The translations under genes were made by a program, and so were the position numbers. The notes beneath the pieces are model-generated. The model made no database searches. It saw only the letters and a list, made by a program, of their open reading frames with translations, and was not told the origin of the DNA. Positions 51,209-60,283 of a stretch of 64,000 nt of DNA are shown one piece after another; the first letter of the stretch is position 1; each line of letters starts with the position of its first letter. Origin of the DNA: an uncultured Clostridium sp. (GTDB lineage Bacteria; Bacillota; Clostridia; Lachnospirales; Lachnospiraceae). The stretch spans positions 1 to 64,000 of the forward strand of contig UQTA01000008.1 of the NCBI GenBank assembly GCA_900543885.1, given 5' to 3'.

Positions 51209-51355
51209 TAGGATCGGCATGCTCTGCGCTTTAAAGCCGTATATCCCCATTTGTCCTGAGACGTTTATCCCTGTGTCAGGGACATAAAATGCGGTGAAAA
51301 AGCGAATATACTACTAACTAACCATATCATTTTATTTATGGAGGAATTTGAAAAC

Positions 51356-52792
51356 ATGAAGAAAACTAAAATCGTCTGCACTATGGGCCCCAACACAAAT
51401 GATAAGAACATTATGATGGAACTGGCTAAAAATGGAATGGACGTAGCACGTTTTAACTTTTCACATGGTGACTATGTAGAGCATCAGAGCCGTCTGGAAA
51501 TCTTAAAGGAAGTAAGAAAAGAACTGGATCGTCCGGTGGCAGCTCTTCTGGATACCAAGGGACCGGAGATCCGTACCGGTGTGTTAAAGGATGGAAAGAA
51601 AGTTTCCTTAAAGGAAGGACAGACCTTTACTTTAACTACCAGAGAGATCGTTGGTGATGAGACCATTACCCATATTAACTATTCTGGTCTGAATGAAGAT
51701 GTTGCAGCCGGAAATAAGATCCTGATCGACGATGGTCTGATCGAACTTCAGGTAGAAAAAGTAGACGGTACAGAGATCGTTTGTACGGTTATCAATGGCG
51801 GCGAGTTAGGCGAGAAGAAGGGCGTAAACGTTCCGAATGTAAAGATCAAACTGCCGGCACTGACTGAAAAAGATAAAGAAGATATCCGTTTTGGTATTAA
51901 GCAGGGCTTTGATTTTATTGCAGCTTCCTTTGTACGTACAGCTGATTGTATCCGTGAGATCAAAAAAATGCTGGATGCAGAAGGTTCTGCCATTAAAGTA
52001 ATTGCCAAGATCGAGAATGCAGAAGGTATTGAAAATCTGGATGAGATCATTGCAGTTGCAGATGGTATCATGGTAGCAAGAGGCGATATGGGCGTTGAGA
52101 TTCCGGCACAGGAAGTACCTCATATTCAGAAAGAGATCATCCGCAAGTGTAATGAGGCATGTAAGACCGTTATCACTGCAACTCAGATGCTGGATTCTAT
52201 GATCCGCAATCCAAGACCTACCAGAGCAGAGGTTACTGACGTTGCAAATGCTGTTTATGATGGTACGGATGCAGTGATGCTTTCTGGTGAAACTGCTATG
52301 GGTAAATATCCGGTTGAAGCATTAAAGATGATGGTATCCATCGTTGAAGAAACGGAAGCTTACCTGGATTACAGCGCATATCGTGTCCGTAAGGTTACAG
52401 AAGAGAATATGAAGAATATCTCCAATGCTGTTTGCTCCGCTTCTGTTTCCACAGCACATGATATCGGCGCTGATTATATTATCGCTCCAAGTATCACAGG
52501 ATTTACTTCCATGATGCTTTCCAAGTGGAGACCTGCAGCACGTATCATCGGTATGTCCCCGAGTACCACAACAGTTCGTCAGATGATGCTTCAGTGGGGC
52601 GTAACACCTGTATGGTCCCGCCGCGCAGAAAGTACAGATGAACTGATCGAAAACTCTCTGGGAGAGTTAAAGAGCAGCGAAATACTCAAAACCGGTGATC
52701 TGGTTGTTATTACAGCAGGTATCGTTACCTATGCAAGACGCCATGAGGCAGCAGCAGCTACCAACATTATGCGTGTGGTAAGTGTTGACTGA
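51356..52792 (+). CDS. pyk: Pyruvate kinase
   Basis: A 478-residue glycolytic enzyme. Motifs: KIVCTMGPNTND (4-15), ARFNFSHGD (about 29-37), LDTKGPEIRTG (about 64-74), the catalytic IAKIENAEGIENLDEII (about 215-231) and MVARGDMGVEIP. It lacks the extra C-terminal PEP-utilising-type domain of some Firmicute enzymes. ATG at 51356, after GGAGG at 51340-51344; an ATG at 51338 overlaps that site. No good promoter was found in the 147-bp gap, which does contain a TCCCTG/CAGGGA stem near 51268-51283. Confidence 0.97.
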   Translation: MKKTKIVCTMGPNTNDKNIMMELAKNGMDVARFNFSHGDYVEHQSRLEILKEVRKELDRPVAALLDTKGPEIRTGVLKDGKKVSLKEGQTFTLTTREIVGDETITHINYSGLNEDVAAGNKILIDDGLIELQVEKVDGTEIVCTVINGGELGEKKGVNVPNVKIKLPALTEKDKEDIRFGIKQGFDFIAASFVRTADCIREIKKMLDAEGSAIKVIAKIENAEGIENLDEIIAVADGIMVARGDMGVEIPAQEVPHIQKEIIRKCNEACKTVITATQMLDSMIRNPRPTRAEVTDVANAVYDGTDAVMLSGETAMGKYPVEALKMMVSIVEETEAYLDYSAYRVRKVTEENMKNISNAVCSASVSTAHDIGADYIIAPSITGFTSMMLSKWRPAARIIGMSPSTTTVRQMMLQWGVTPVWSRRAESTDELIENSLGELKSSEILKTGDLVVITAGIVTYARRHEAAAATNIMRVVSVD

Positions 52793-52829
52793 TAAATACA
52801 CTAAAACAATAAAATAATACTGGACAAGG

Positions 52830-52890
52830 AAGTCTGTCAGGGAGTACAATTATCCGCAAAGGAAATGGTACTCCCTAGCAGGCTTTTTTA
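52830..52890 (+). terminator. Terminator after pyruvate kinase gene
   Basis: AGTCTGTCAGGGAGTAC pairs with GTACTCCCTAGCAGGCT around a 20-nt loop, then TTTTT. Confidence 0.88.
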
Positions 52891-52915
52891 TGTACCAGAA
52901 AAAGGAGATAAGATT

Positions 52916-54187
52916 ATGGAAAAGAAACCATTTGTTACACTGGCGCAGGCGGAAGAGATTGCGAAGACCTATCCAACTCCGTTTTATCTGTATGATGAAA
53001 AAGGCATCCGCGAAAATGTTAAACGATTAAAACAGGCATTTTCCTGGAATAAAGGATATAAAGAATATTTTGCAGTAAAAGCAACTCCCAATCCATTTAT
53101 CTTGAAGATTTTACAGGAATATGGCTGTGGTACAGACTGCTCTTCCTTAACAGAACTGATGATGTCTAAAGCCTGCGGGTTTTCCGGCTCCAACGTAATG
53201 TTTTCTTCCAATGATACTCCGCCGGAGGAATTTGCTTACGCAAATAAAATGGGCGCTATTATCAACCTGGATGATATTACCCATATCCAGTGCCTGGAAG
53301 ATACATTAGGATTTATCCCTGAGACTATCAGCTGCCGTTTTAATCCAGGCGGTGTGTTTAAGATCAGTAATGACATTATGGACAATCCTGGTGATGCAAA
53401 ATATGGTATGACAACGGAACAGATCTTTGAGGCATTTAAGATCTTAAAGTCCAAAGGCGCGAAGCATTTTGGCATCCATGCTTTCCTTGCAAGCAATACG
53501 GTTACAAATGAGTATTATCCAATGCTTGCGAAGATCCTCTTTGAGCTGGCAGTTAAGTTAAAAGAAGAGACCGGTGCACATATCAGTTTCATCAATCTGT
53601 CTGGTGGTATTGGTATCCCTTATCGTCCTGACCAGGAGCCAAACGACATTATGGCAATTGGTGAAGGTGTACGTAAAGTTTATGAGGAAGTTCTGGTTCC
53701 GGCTGGAATGGATGATGTGGCTCTCTGCACAGAGCTGGGCCGTTTCATGTTAGGGCCTTACGGATGCCTGGTTACCAGAGCCATCCATGAAAAACATACC
53801 CATAAGGAGTACATTGGTGTAGATGCCTGCGCTGTAAACCTGATGCGTCCGGCTATGTATGGTGCTTATCACCACATTACTGTTCTGGGAAAAGAAGATG
53901 CGCCTTGTGATCATAAATATGACATTACAGGTTCTCTTTGTGAAAATAATGATAAATTTGCTATTGACCGTATGCTTCCGAAGATTGATATGGGAGATCT
54001 GTTAGTGATCCACGATGCAGGTGCCCATGGCTTTGCAATGGGTTATAACTATAATGGTAAGTTAAAATCCGCAGAACTTTTATTAAAGGAAGACGGTTCT
54101 GTTCAGATGATCCGCCGTGCAGAAACTCCAAAGGATTACTTTGCAACCTTTGATTTTTGTGGTATCATGGATGGGTATGATGAATGA
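52916..54187 (+). CDS. lysA: Diaminopimelate decarboxylase
   Basis: A 423-residue PLP enzyme of the alanine racemase-like decarboxylase fold that makes lysine from meso-diaminopimelate. PLP Lys in YFAVKATPNP (about 42-51), the Gly loop in NLSGGIGIPY (about 231-240) and the C-terminal CENNDKFAIDRMLP, corresponding to the usual CESGD motif with Asn for Ser and Gly. DAGAHGFAMGYNYNG closes the site. ATG at 52916 is 8 nt from AAGGAG. The altered CENND leaves some room for a related amino-acid decarboxylase. Confidence 0.88.
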   Translation: MEKKPFVTLAQAEEIAKTYPTPFYLYDEKGIRENVKRLKQAFSWNKGYKEYFAVKATPNPFILKILQEYGCGTDCSSLTELMMSKACGFSGSNVMFSSNDTPPEEFAYANKMGAIINLDDITHIQCLEDTLGFIPETISCRFNPGGVFKISNDIMDNPGDAKYGMTTEQIFEAFKILKSKGAKHFGIHAFLASNTVTNEYYPMLAKILFELAVKLKEETGAHISFINLSGGIGIPYRPDQEPNDIMAIGEGVRKVYEEVLVPAGMDDVALCTELGRFMLGPYGCLVTRAIHEKHTHKEYIGVDACAVNLMRPAMYGAYHHITVLGKEDAPCDHKYDITGSLCENNDKFAIDRMLPKIDMGDLLVIHDAGAHGFAMGYNYNGKLKSAELLLKEDGSVQMIRRAETPKDYFATFDFCGIMDGYDE

Positions 54188-54272
54188 TTTGCCTAAACAT
54201 GTAGTACAGAACGATCTTGTCCGCTGTAAGCGGGAAAGAAGATGCAAGGCTGAACTGTAAATGTCTATTATG

Positions 54273-54294
54273 CCCGTCCGCGTATGCGGGCGGG
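54273..54294 (+). other. GC-rich hairpin between lysA and proC
   Basis: CCCGTCCGC pairs with GCGGGCGGG around GTAT. No T run follows, so it is not a typical terminator; it may stabilise or attenuate the transcript. Confidence 0.5.
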
Positions 54295-54339
54295 TGTGTG
54301 CGTTAAATTGGATTAAAATTGCAACGGGAGGCAGAAAAT

Positions 54340-55134
54340 ATGGCAAAGATCGGTTTTATTGGAATGGGAAATATGGGGTCTGCTATTTTAAACGGACTTT
54401 TACGGGTATATAAACCAGAAGACTTATTATTTACAGCAGCCCATAAAGAAAAAATGGAAGCTGTAACAGAAAAAACAGGAGTTGCTCACGCTGCGTCCAA
54501 TGCAGAGTGTGTAAAGGAGTCTGAATATGTGATCCTGGCAGTGAAACCACAGTATTTTGAAGCAGTATTTGAAGAAATCCGGCCGGTATTAAAAGATGGT
54601 CAGATCGTTATATCACTGGCACCGGGCCAGACCATTGCCAGTCTTACGGAACGTCTGGGTGGAAAAGTACGTGTTGTACGGACAATGCCAAATACACCGG
54701 CTTTATTAGGCGAAGGAATGACAGGAATGGCATATGAACAGTCCCGTTACAGTGAGGAGGAAAAAGCGGTTCTCAGGAGTATCTTTGAGGCCTGCGGACG
54801 TCTGGAAGTGGTAGAAGAACGGATGATGGATGCAGTTGGCTGTGTCAGCGGCTGTTCACCGGCATATGTATATATGTTTATTGAAGCACTGGCAGATGGT
54901 GCTGTGAAATACGGTCTTCCAAGAGCCAAGGCATACCAGATGGCAGCACAGACAGTGCTTGGAAGTGCAAAAATGGTACTGGAAACAGGAAAACATCCAG
55001 GTCAGTTAAAGGATGAGGTCTGCTCACCAGGCGGCACTACCATTGCAGGTGTATCTGCGTTAGAAGAATGGGGCTTCAGAAATGCTGTGATCAAGGCAGA
55101 AGATGCCAGCTATGAAAAAGGAAAACAGATGTAA
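54340..55134 (+). CDS. proC: Pyrroline-5-carboxylate reductase
   Basis: A 264-residue NADPH-dependent last enzyme of proline synthesis. Rossmann motif IGFIGMGNMGSAIL (3-16), VVRTMPNTPALLGEGMTG (about 114-131) and the signature PGGTTIAGVSALEEWGFRNAVIKA (about 229-252). ATG at 54340 is 8 nt from GGGAGG. The NUDIX gene follows 16 bp later. Confidence 0.96.
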   Translation: MAKIGFIGMGNMGSAILNGLLRVYKPEDLLFTAAHKEKMEAVTEKTGVAHAASNAECVKESEYVILAVKPQYFEAVFEEIRPVLKDGQIVISLAPGQTIASLTERLGGKVRVVRTMPNTPALLGEGMTGMAYEQSRYSEEEKAVLRSIFEACGRLEVVEERMMDAVGCVSGCSPAYVYMFIEALADGAVKYGLPRAKAYQMAAQTVLGSAKMVLETGKHPGQLKDEVCSPGGTTIAGVSALEEWGFRNAVIKAEDASYEKGKQM

Positions 55135-55150
55135 AAAAAGGAGAAGGATT

Positions 55151-55729
55151 ATGGGTAAAGTAGAAAATGAAGGAATGCCGGTGGTACGTCTGGACCGCCA
55201 GTTAAAATATCAGGGAAATATCCTGAAAATGTATGAGGATACAGTTCTTGCAAATGGACATGAAGCACACTGGGATTATATCCACCACGACGGTGCGGCA
55301 GCTGTTCTGCCTGTGACTGCTGAGGGAAAGATCTTAATGGTACGCCAGTATCGCAATGCATTAAACCGCTATACTTTAGAGATACCGGCTGGAAAACTGG
55401 ATGCTCCAGATGAACCAAAGATCGAATGTGCTTACAGAGAGCTGGAAGAGGAAACCGGTTTCCGTACGGAAAAGCTGGAATATCTGATCAGTGTAAATAC
55501 GACAGTTGCATTCTGCGACGAAGCAATTGATATTTTTGTAGCACATAATCTGATCCCATCTCATCAGCATTTGGATGAAGATGAGGTTATTGAAGTAGAA
55601 GCCTGGGAATTAAAAGACCTGGAAGAGATGATCTATACAGGAAAGATCACAGACGGAAAAACAATAGCGGCACTGATGGCTTATGGCCGTAAGTACCGCT
55701 CAATCGATAAGAAAGATGAAATGATCTGA
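55151..55729 (+). CDS. nudF: ADP-ribose pyrophosphatase (NUDIX hydrolase)
   Basis: A 192-residue NUDIX enzyme. The NUDIX box GKLDAPDEPKIECAYRELEEETGF lies at about 78-101 with the REL-EE-TG core. The flanking IMVRQYRNALNRYTLEIPAG is typical of ADP-ribose pyrophosphatases. ATG at 55151, 7 nt after AAGGAG. Likely cotranscribed with proC. It would turn ADP-ribose into AMP and ribose 5-phosphate, a possible link with the ADP-ribosylglycohydrolase at 38 kb. Confidence 0.9.
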   Translation: MGKVENEGMPVVRLDRQLKYQGNILKMYEDTVLANGHEAHWDYIHHDGAAAVLPVTAEGKILMVRQYRNALNRYTLEIPAGKLDAPDEPKIECAYRELEEETGFRTEKLEYLISVNTTVAFCDEAIDIFVAHNLIPSHQHLDEDEVIEVEAWELKDLEEMIYTGKITDGKTIAALMAYGRKYRSIDKKDEMI

Positions 55730-55748
55730 TGACAGATCAGAAGTTTCG

Positions 55749-55925
55749 TCACAGTTTGCCTTTTTGATGGCTGTATTGTTCAGCGGCAATGCGCTTTAAA
55801 TCAGAATACATAGATTCTGATAAGGGTACTGGTACGGAAAGCTCTTTTGCTTTTCGTACCAGATAACCGCTGAATGTTTCCGGTTCACTGTTTAAGTTGT
55901 TCAACGAGTTTTTATTGGTACACAT
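55749..55925 (-). pseudogene. C-terminal remnant of a ketopantoate reductase (PanE/ApbA) gene
   Basis: A 58-codon frame on the minus strand. Its last 45 residues (ETFSGYLVRKAKELSVPVPLSESMYSDLKRIAAEQY and a short basic tail) match the C-terminal helix region of ketopantoate reductases, whose normal length is about 300. The N-terminal NADP domain and most of the C-terminal domain are missing; the GNAT gene begins 40 bp upstream. It begins with an ATG preceded by AAAGGAG at a long spacing, so a short peptide could be made, but decay of a lost gene is more likely. Confidence 0.7.
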
Positions 55926-55965
55926 GATAAATAGAAACTCTCCTTTTGCTGCATTCCTGATCCGG

Positions 55966-56451
55966 TTAAAAGGTCAGCCGCATCTGATACCATACCACAT
56001 TTCCGTGGACGGACTGGGAAACACCTTCATTTACAAAGCCAAATTTAGCATAATAGTGGATCAGTTTGTCCTTGCAGGTAAGGACCAGACCTTTGCGGCC
56101 TTTTTTTCTGGCATCTTCAATGGCTGCTTTGATCAGTTCACCTGCATAGCCCTTTTGGCGGCAGGAAGGAATGGTATTCACTCCAAAGATCATCTGCCAT
56201 GGGCCCTTTTCGTTGTGCATTTCCCCTTTTTCGTACATTTCATCTGTAAGGTCGGCTTCATCAGTTGCCATGCCGTCTACAAAGGCGATCAGTTTGTCAT
56301 TTTCATCAAACATCAGCCAGAAATGGTCAGCATAGTAAGTCAGGCGGTTTTCAAAATCTTTTCTGGTGGCTGCTTCTGCAGCAGGAAAGCATTCTGCTTC
56401 TACGGCAGTTAATGCGTCTAAGTCATTTAAGGTTGCGGTTCTGATTTTCAT
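55966..56451 (-). CDS. GNAT-family N-acetyltransferase
   Basis: A 161-residue acetyltransferase. Core motif A is VNTIPSCRQKGYAGELIKAAIEDARKKGRKG (about 111-141), containing RQKGYAG of the acetyl-CoA loop; motif B is HYYAKFGFVNEG. It overlaps the HAD gene upstream by 4 bp (ATGA), so they are translated together. Substrate unknown. Confidence 0.9.
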   Translation of the reverse strand: MKIRTATLNDLDALTAVEAECFPAAEAATRKDFENRLTYYADHFWLMFDENDKLIAFVDGMATDEADLTDEMYEKGEMHNEKGPWQMIFGVNTIPSCRQKGYAGELIKAAIEDARKKGRKGLVLTCKDKLIHYYAKFGFVNEGVSQSVHGNVVWYQMRLTF

Positions 56452-57281
56452 AATTTTCCTCCAAGTAAATATTTGTCAATGGCCTCTGCGCAGCCATCGT
56501 GATCGCAGTCAGCTACGATCACATCAGCAAGTTCCCTGATGGGACCTGTTGCATTTCCCATAGCGACTGCCAGTCCGGCTGTTTTTAGCGCCATGGTATC
56601 GTTATCTGCATCGCCTACAGCAATTGTCTGCTCTAAAGGCAGATCCAGATATTCGCAGAGTTTTTCAAGCCCCACTCCTTTGTGGATCCCCTTTGGGGAA
56701 CATTCCAAAGAAGTGGATTCTGCCAGCGCAAGAGCAGTTTTAAGTCCTGCTTCTTTTATGCGTTCTACTGTGCGGATACGGGATGCTTCATTTTTGTGAT
56801 AAAGATTCAGCTTCAGCACAGGAAAAGGCTTTTCACAGAAAGAATGGTAAATATCGTCCATTTTATCTGTGATCTTATCAAACATGGTCTGATAAACACC
56901 CATGTGAAAATCTGCCATATGGGACTGCTGGTCTTTCTGTACAATAGAATGTTCAGAGAGAACATGGATCATGGCTTCTTCTTTTATGCCAAATTCCATC
57001 AGTTTTTTTACGGTTTCCGGGTCAAGAGCCTGAGAATAAAGCGTTTTCTTCTCTTTCAGGTCATAAACACAGGCGCCGCTGACACAGTTTAAGTAGCGCA
57101 GTCCCGGTATCGCTTCCGTAAAGTCATTTAATTCTGCCAGATTTCGTCCTGTACACAGAATCACGGTTTTTCCGGTAGCTGTGGCCCGTTTAATAGCATT
57201 TAAAGTTTCAGGCGAGATTTGTTTATTTGAATTTAACAGAGTTCCATCCATATCAAAGGCAATCAGCTGATAGCAGCTCAT
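56448..57281 (-). CDS. Cof-type HAD-superfamily phosphatase
   Basis: A 277-residue HAD hydrolase of the Cof/YidA group. Motif I FDMDGTLLNSNKQI (9-22), motif II LCTGRN (about 57-62), motif III Lys around KGIHKGVGLEKL, and motif IV AVGDADNDTMAL (about 222-233). Such enzymes dephosphorylate sugar phosphates and flavin mononucleotide. AGGAGGATTTTATT precedes the ATG on the minus strand. First gene of a two-gene unit with the GNAT. Confidence 0.92.
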   Translation of the reverse strand: MSCYQLIAFDMDGTLLNSNKQISPETLNAIKRATATGKTVILCTGRNLAELNDFTEAIPGLRYLNCVSGACVYDLKEKKTLYSQALDPETVKKLMEFGIKEEAMIHVLSEHSIVQKDQQSHMADFHMGVYQTMFDKITDKMDDIYHSFCEKPFPVLKLNLYHKNEASRIRTVERIKEAGLKTALALAESTSLECSPKGIHKGVGLEKLCEYLDLPLEQTIAVGDADNDTMALKTAGLAVAMGNATGPIRELADVIVADCDHDGCAEAIDKYLLGGKL

Positions 57282-57328
57282 AATAAAATCCTCCTGATAT
57301 TCAACAATATTCTAAGTATATCACATTT

Positions 57329-57449
57329 TAACCAAATCAGGGAAGTCCCCTGCTTCAATTGCGAAAAGCAATAAGCAGGGGTGGGGACTTGCTTGTATCA
57401 GGAGGGGTGCAAGCCCCTTCTGATAAGTTGCGCAGCAGCTATTTGGTTA
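57329..57449. other. Multi-branched structured intergenic element
   Basis: TAACCAAAT (57329-57337) pairs with ATTTGGTTA (57441-57449). Between them lie two strong hairpins: CCCCTGCTT (57347-57355) with AAGCAGGGG (57373-57381), capped by ATTGC/GCAAT and flanked by AAGTC/GACTT; and TATCAGGAGGGG (57396-57407) with CCCCTTCTGATA (57414-57425). This is a clean three-way junction. No known RNA family recognised. No gene occupies 57282-57609. Confidence 0.65.
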
Positions 57450-57464
57450 TGAGCAAGTAGCGAA

Positions 57465-57488
57465 GCGAATTGCGAATATCCTTTAACT
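57465..57488 (+). repeat. Short shared motif, copy B
   Basis: GCGAATTGCGAATATCCTTT and the next four bases match 25371-25394 at 21 of 24 positions. It follows the structured element at 57329 by 15 bp. Confidence 0.5.
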
Positions 57489-57609
57489 CGGATCAAGGAA
57501 GAGATTTTCTCTCAGACGCAGGCCAAAAACAAGCATGAAGGGAAGCAAAAAAGCATACAGTTGCTGTAAGAGTGAAGAAACATGCCTGAAGGTTTGAGAA
57601 AGGTGAGAA

Positions 57610-58101
57610 ATGCCTAAATTTCAGTTAAAAAGGTTGTCAGGCAGCCATTTCCTGCTTTTTTGTTTTTTCTTTGGAATGGCTAGTGCTTCTGCCATGGTGT
57701 GGTGCCGTGGTCCTGCTTTTTTGTCCTGGACAAATGTAGAAGGGACAGGTTCTTTTACAGATGCCTTTTTTATTGTAATAAAACAGCGCTTTTTCCAGTT
57801 AGGTGCCGGATGGCTGTGCAGTCTTACGTTTTATAGCCTGTGGCTGTTTGGGCTTCTTACCTGCTTTTGGTCTTTCAGTCTTGGAATGGGGATTTCCTGT
57901 TATACAGCAGAAAAAGGTCTTTTAGGTCTGATTTTCTTTTTGCGCTCTCTTTTTCCTCAGGGGCTCTTTTATCTGGCTGTCTGGTATGTTCTTTCTAAGT
58001 GGTCTGTCAGCAGACAGAAACGGCTGCGGCTGCCTGCACTTGTTTTTTTAATAATGCTCACGGTCTTGGGAGCTGTTTTAGAGACATATTTTCATTTTTA
58101 A
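57610..58101 (+). CDS. spoIIM: Stage II sporulation protein M-like membrane protein
   Basis: A 163-residue membrane protein with about four helices. SpoIIM works with SpoIID and SpoIIP in engulfment of the forespore. The central segment FWSFSLGMGISCYTAEKGLLGLIFFLRSLFPQGLFYL fits the family's G-x-G...GF-x-x-FLLSxLPQN block loosely (FPQG here). It is shorter than typical SpoIIM (about 200-215). Position just upstream of xerD is common in Clostridia. ATG follows GAAAGGTGAGAA. Confidence 0.75.
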   Translation: MPKFQLKRLSGSHFLLFCFFFGMASASAMVWCRGPAFLSWTNVEGTGSFTDAFFIVIKQRFFQLGAGWLCSLTFYSLWLFGLLTCFWSFSLGMGISCYTAEKGLLGLIFFLRSLFPQGLFYLAVWYVLSKWSVSRQKRLRLPALVFLIMLTVLGAVLETYFHF

Positions 58102-58258
58102 ACGCAGAATATACAAAAACTATTTAAAAGTGCAAAAAAATAAATTATACTGTAAAAATAATGTTCTGGGATAAAAGCAGACAGAGAGTACGTGCAAGGT
58201 TCATGGGGTGCTCTGATACAGAGAGAGGATCTGCACTGTGTACTGGGGGAAAACAAAA

Positions 58259-59125
58259 ATGATAGAAGAGATAAACAGCTTTACTACTTATCTTCAGGAA
58301 GTGAAGCATACTGCAAAAAATACAGAAGTGTCCTATCACAGAGATCTGATCCAGATGGCGGGATTTATGGAGAAAATGGGTATCACTCAGGTAGAAAAAG
58401 TGACAAAGACCAGTTTAAATTCCTATATCCTCTATCTGGAAAAAGAGGGGAAAGCGGCGTCTACGATTTCACGGGAACTGGCATCCATCAAGGCATTTTT
58501 TAATTATCTTTTTAAAGAGAGAAAGATAAACCGGGATCCAGCAGAATTTTTAAAGGCCCCCAAGATTGAGCGCAAGATACCGGTGATACTGACAAAAGAA
58601 GAAATACAGGCCCTTTTAGCTCAGCCGGGAGATACAACGGCAAAAGAACTGCGGGATAAAGCCATGCTGGAACTATTGTATGCAACGGGGATACGGGTAT
58701 CAGAACTGATCGGTTTGAAATTGGAAGATGTGAATATGCAGATCGGTTATATTACCTGCTGCGACCATACAAAAAACAGGACGATCCCTTTTGGAAAAGA
58801 AGCAAAACAGGCGCTGCGTACCTATTTAGAAAAGGCAAGGAGTCCTCTTTTAAAAGGACGTACCTGTGAATGGCTGTTTACTAACTGCAGCGGTCAGCCA
58901 ATGAGCCGTCAGGGATTTTGGAAGCTGATCAAATTTTACGGGGAAAAGGCGGGGATCCAGGCAGATATCACGCCTCATACACTGCGCCATTCCTTTGCGG
59001 CGCACCTGATCGGAGGCGGTGCAGATATCCATGCAGTCCAGGCTATGTTAGGACATGGGGATACTGGCGCGTCTCAGATGTATGCAGTGTATGCAGCAGC
59101 TACAGCTGCCCGGTCAGATAGGTAA
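58259..59125 (+). CDS. xerD: Tyrosine recombinase XerD-like, atypical C-terminus
   Basis: A 288-residue tyrosine recombinase: N-terminal SAM-like DNA-binding domain (about 1-85) and catalytic domain (about 105-288). Catalytic residues: Arg in ATGIRVSEL, Lys in HTKNRTIPF, H-x-x-R in HTLRHSF, His in MLGHGD and Tyr in SQMYA. Xer proteins resolve chromosome dimers at dif. After the Tyr the sequence is only AVYAAATAARSDR, unlike the usual TH...KEVYxKAHPRA tail that docks on the partner subunit. The converging gene overlaps its end by 26 bp. ATG at 58259 is 8 nt from GGGGGA. Confidence 0.88.
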   Translation: MIEEINSFTTYLQEVKHTAKNTEVSYHRDLIQMAGFMEKMGITQVEKVTKTSLNSYILYLEKEGKAASTISRELASIKAFFNYLFKERKINRDPAEFLKAPKIERKIPVILTKEEIQALLAQPGDTTAKELRDKAMLELLYATGIRVSELIGLKLEDVNMQIGYITCCDHTKNRTIPFGKEAKQALRTYLEKARSPLLKGRTCEWLFTNCSGQPMSRQGFWKLIKFYGEKAGIQADITPHTLRHSFAAHLIGGGADIHAVQAMLGHGDTGASQMYAVYAAATAARSDR

Positions 59126-60203
59126 AAATGTCATGGGCATAGTGAGAGTTTTTCTCGCAATCTGTCCATAAAACTTCATCATCATAAAGAGTATAGGAGA
59201 GAGAGGACTTATATTCTTCCTTAAAAGAAGGTTCCCATAAAGAACCGAATTGAGGCAAGAACAGGCCCTCTTTTTTGTTGTAACAGTTTTTTGCAGTGGC
59301 TTTTTTGCGGGCAGAACGGTCTACATATTCTCCAATGCTTTTATGGATCGCTGTATCTTCTAAGGGAAGGTAATAATAATTTTGCGGATCCGGATAGAAA
59401 TATTTTAATGTACCTTCATAGAGATTTATATTGCAGGCCAGACAGTTATCATGGAGTTCCAGGCTTAATGGAGTTACGCTGTATTCCAGAGGAACGGGGA
59501 TGTTATAGGGACTTTCCCATAAAAGATTAACAAAGGGATGGGAATATCCGGCTTCATCCCTGTAGGAATATAGTTTGTGGCTGCAAAGGGTAAAATCCGA
59601 TCCAAACAGGTCTGCATAATTTAAGATCGGCAGGATGGAAGGCATTCCTTTAAGGTCATCGGCATTGTGGAGTATCAGCAGGTCAAAAAGGTATTTTTCA
59701 TGAGTATGCAGGTAATCACGGTAGACTTCGATCAGTTGGCCCCCGTTGTATTTATCTTCCCTGTGCACGCCCAGAAACTGTTCAATGGATTTCTGCTTCA
59801 TATTTTCCAGCTTTAAAAGCTTTCTGTATGGTTTGATCTTTTTAAAAATATCGATACTGACCAGATCATCAAAGTTGTAGTCAAGTCCCAGACGTTCACA
59901 GCATTTTAAAAGATAAGGAATATCAAAACGGTCTCCATTAAAATGGACCAGTATCTTAAAACGCTTTAAAAAGGCAAAAAAGGCATCTAAAAGCTCTTTT
60001 TCTGCCTGTCTTGTATCTGCAAACCACTGGATCAGCTTCCAGCCAAAGCCGTCAAAGTAAGTGCAGCCAATGAGATACAGCTGGGAAGTTTCCCCGGAAA
60101 AACCGGTGGTTTCTATGTCAAAAAATAAAATATCCTTTAAAGATCCGATGCGGTCTAAAGGATATGTATTTGGAAATTCAATGGGATGTTTAATAGTGAT
60201 CAT
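59100..60203 (-). CDS. YprB-type RNase H-like 3'-5' exonuclease
   Basis: A 367-residue predicted nuclease (RNase_H_2 family). DEDD residues: FFDIETTG (about 28-35), HFNGDRFDIPYL (about 92-103) and HNADDLKGM (about 178-186). The rest (to 367) is a mixed domain of unknown role. It faces ruvA across an SOS box and promoter, and its tail overlaps xerD. A DNA-repair role fits its neighbours but is not shown. Confidence 0.85.
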   Translation of the reverse strand: MITIKHPIEFPNTYPLDRIGSLKDILFFDIETTGFSGETSQLYLIGCTYFDGFGWKLIQWFADTRQAEKELLDAFFAFLKRFKILVHFNGDRFDIPYLLKCCERLGLDYNFDDLVSIDIFKKIKPYRKLLKLENMKQKSIEQFLGVHREDKYNGGQLIEVYRDYLHTHEKYLFDLLILHNADDLKGMPSILPILNYADLFGSDFTLCSHKLYSYRDEAGYSHPFVNLLWESPYNIPVPLEYSVTPLSLELHDNCLACNINLYEGTLKYFYPDPQNYYYLPLEDTAIHKSIGEYVDRSARKKATAKNCYNKKEGLFLPQFGSLWEPSFKEEYKSSLSYTLYDDEVLWTDCEKNSHYAHDIFTYLTGQL

Positions 60204-60283
60204 AAAAATCCTTTCGGGTCATTGTATGGTACTGTGCGTCCTTAGTTTAGCTGATTTTTTAAGGAAATGCAAGAAGTGAGCAT

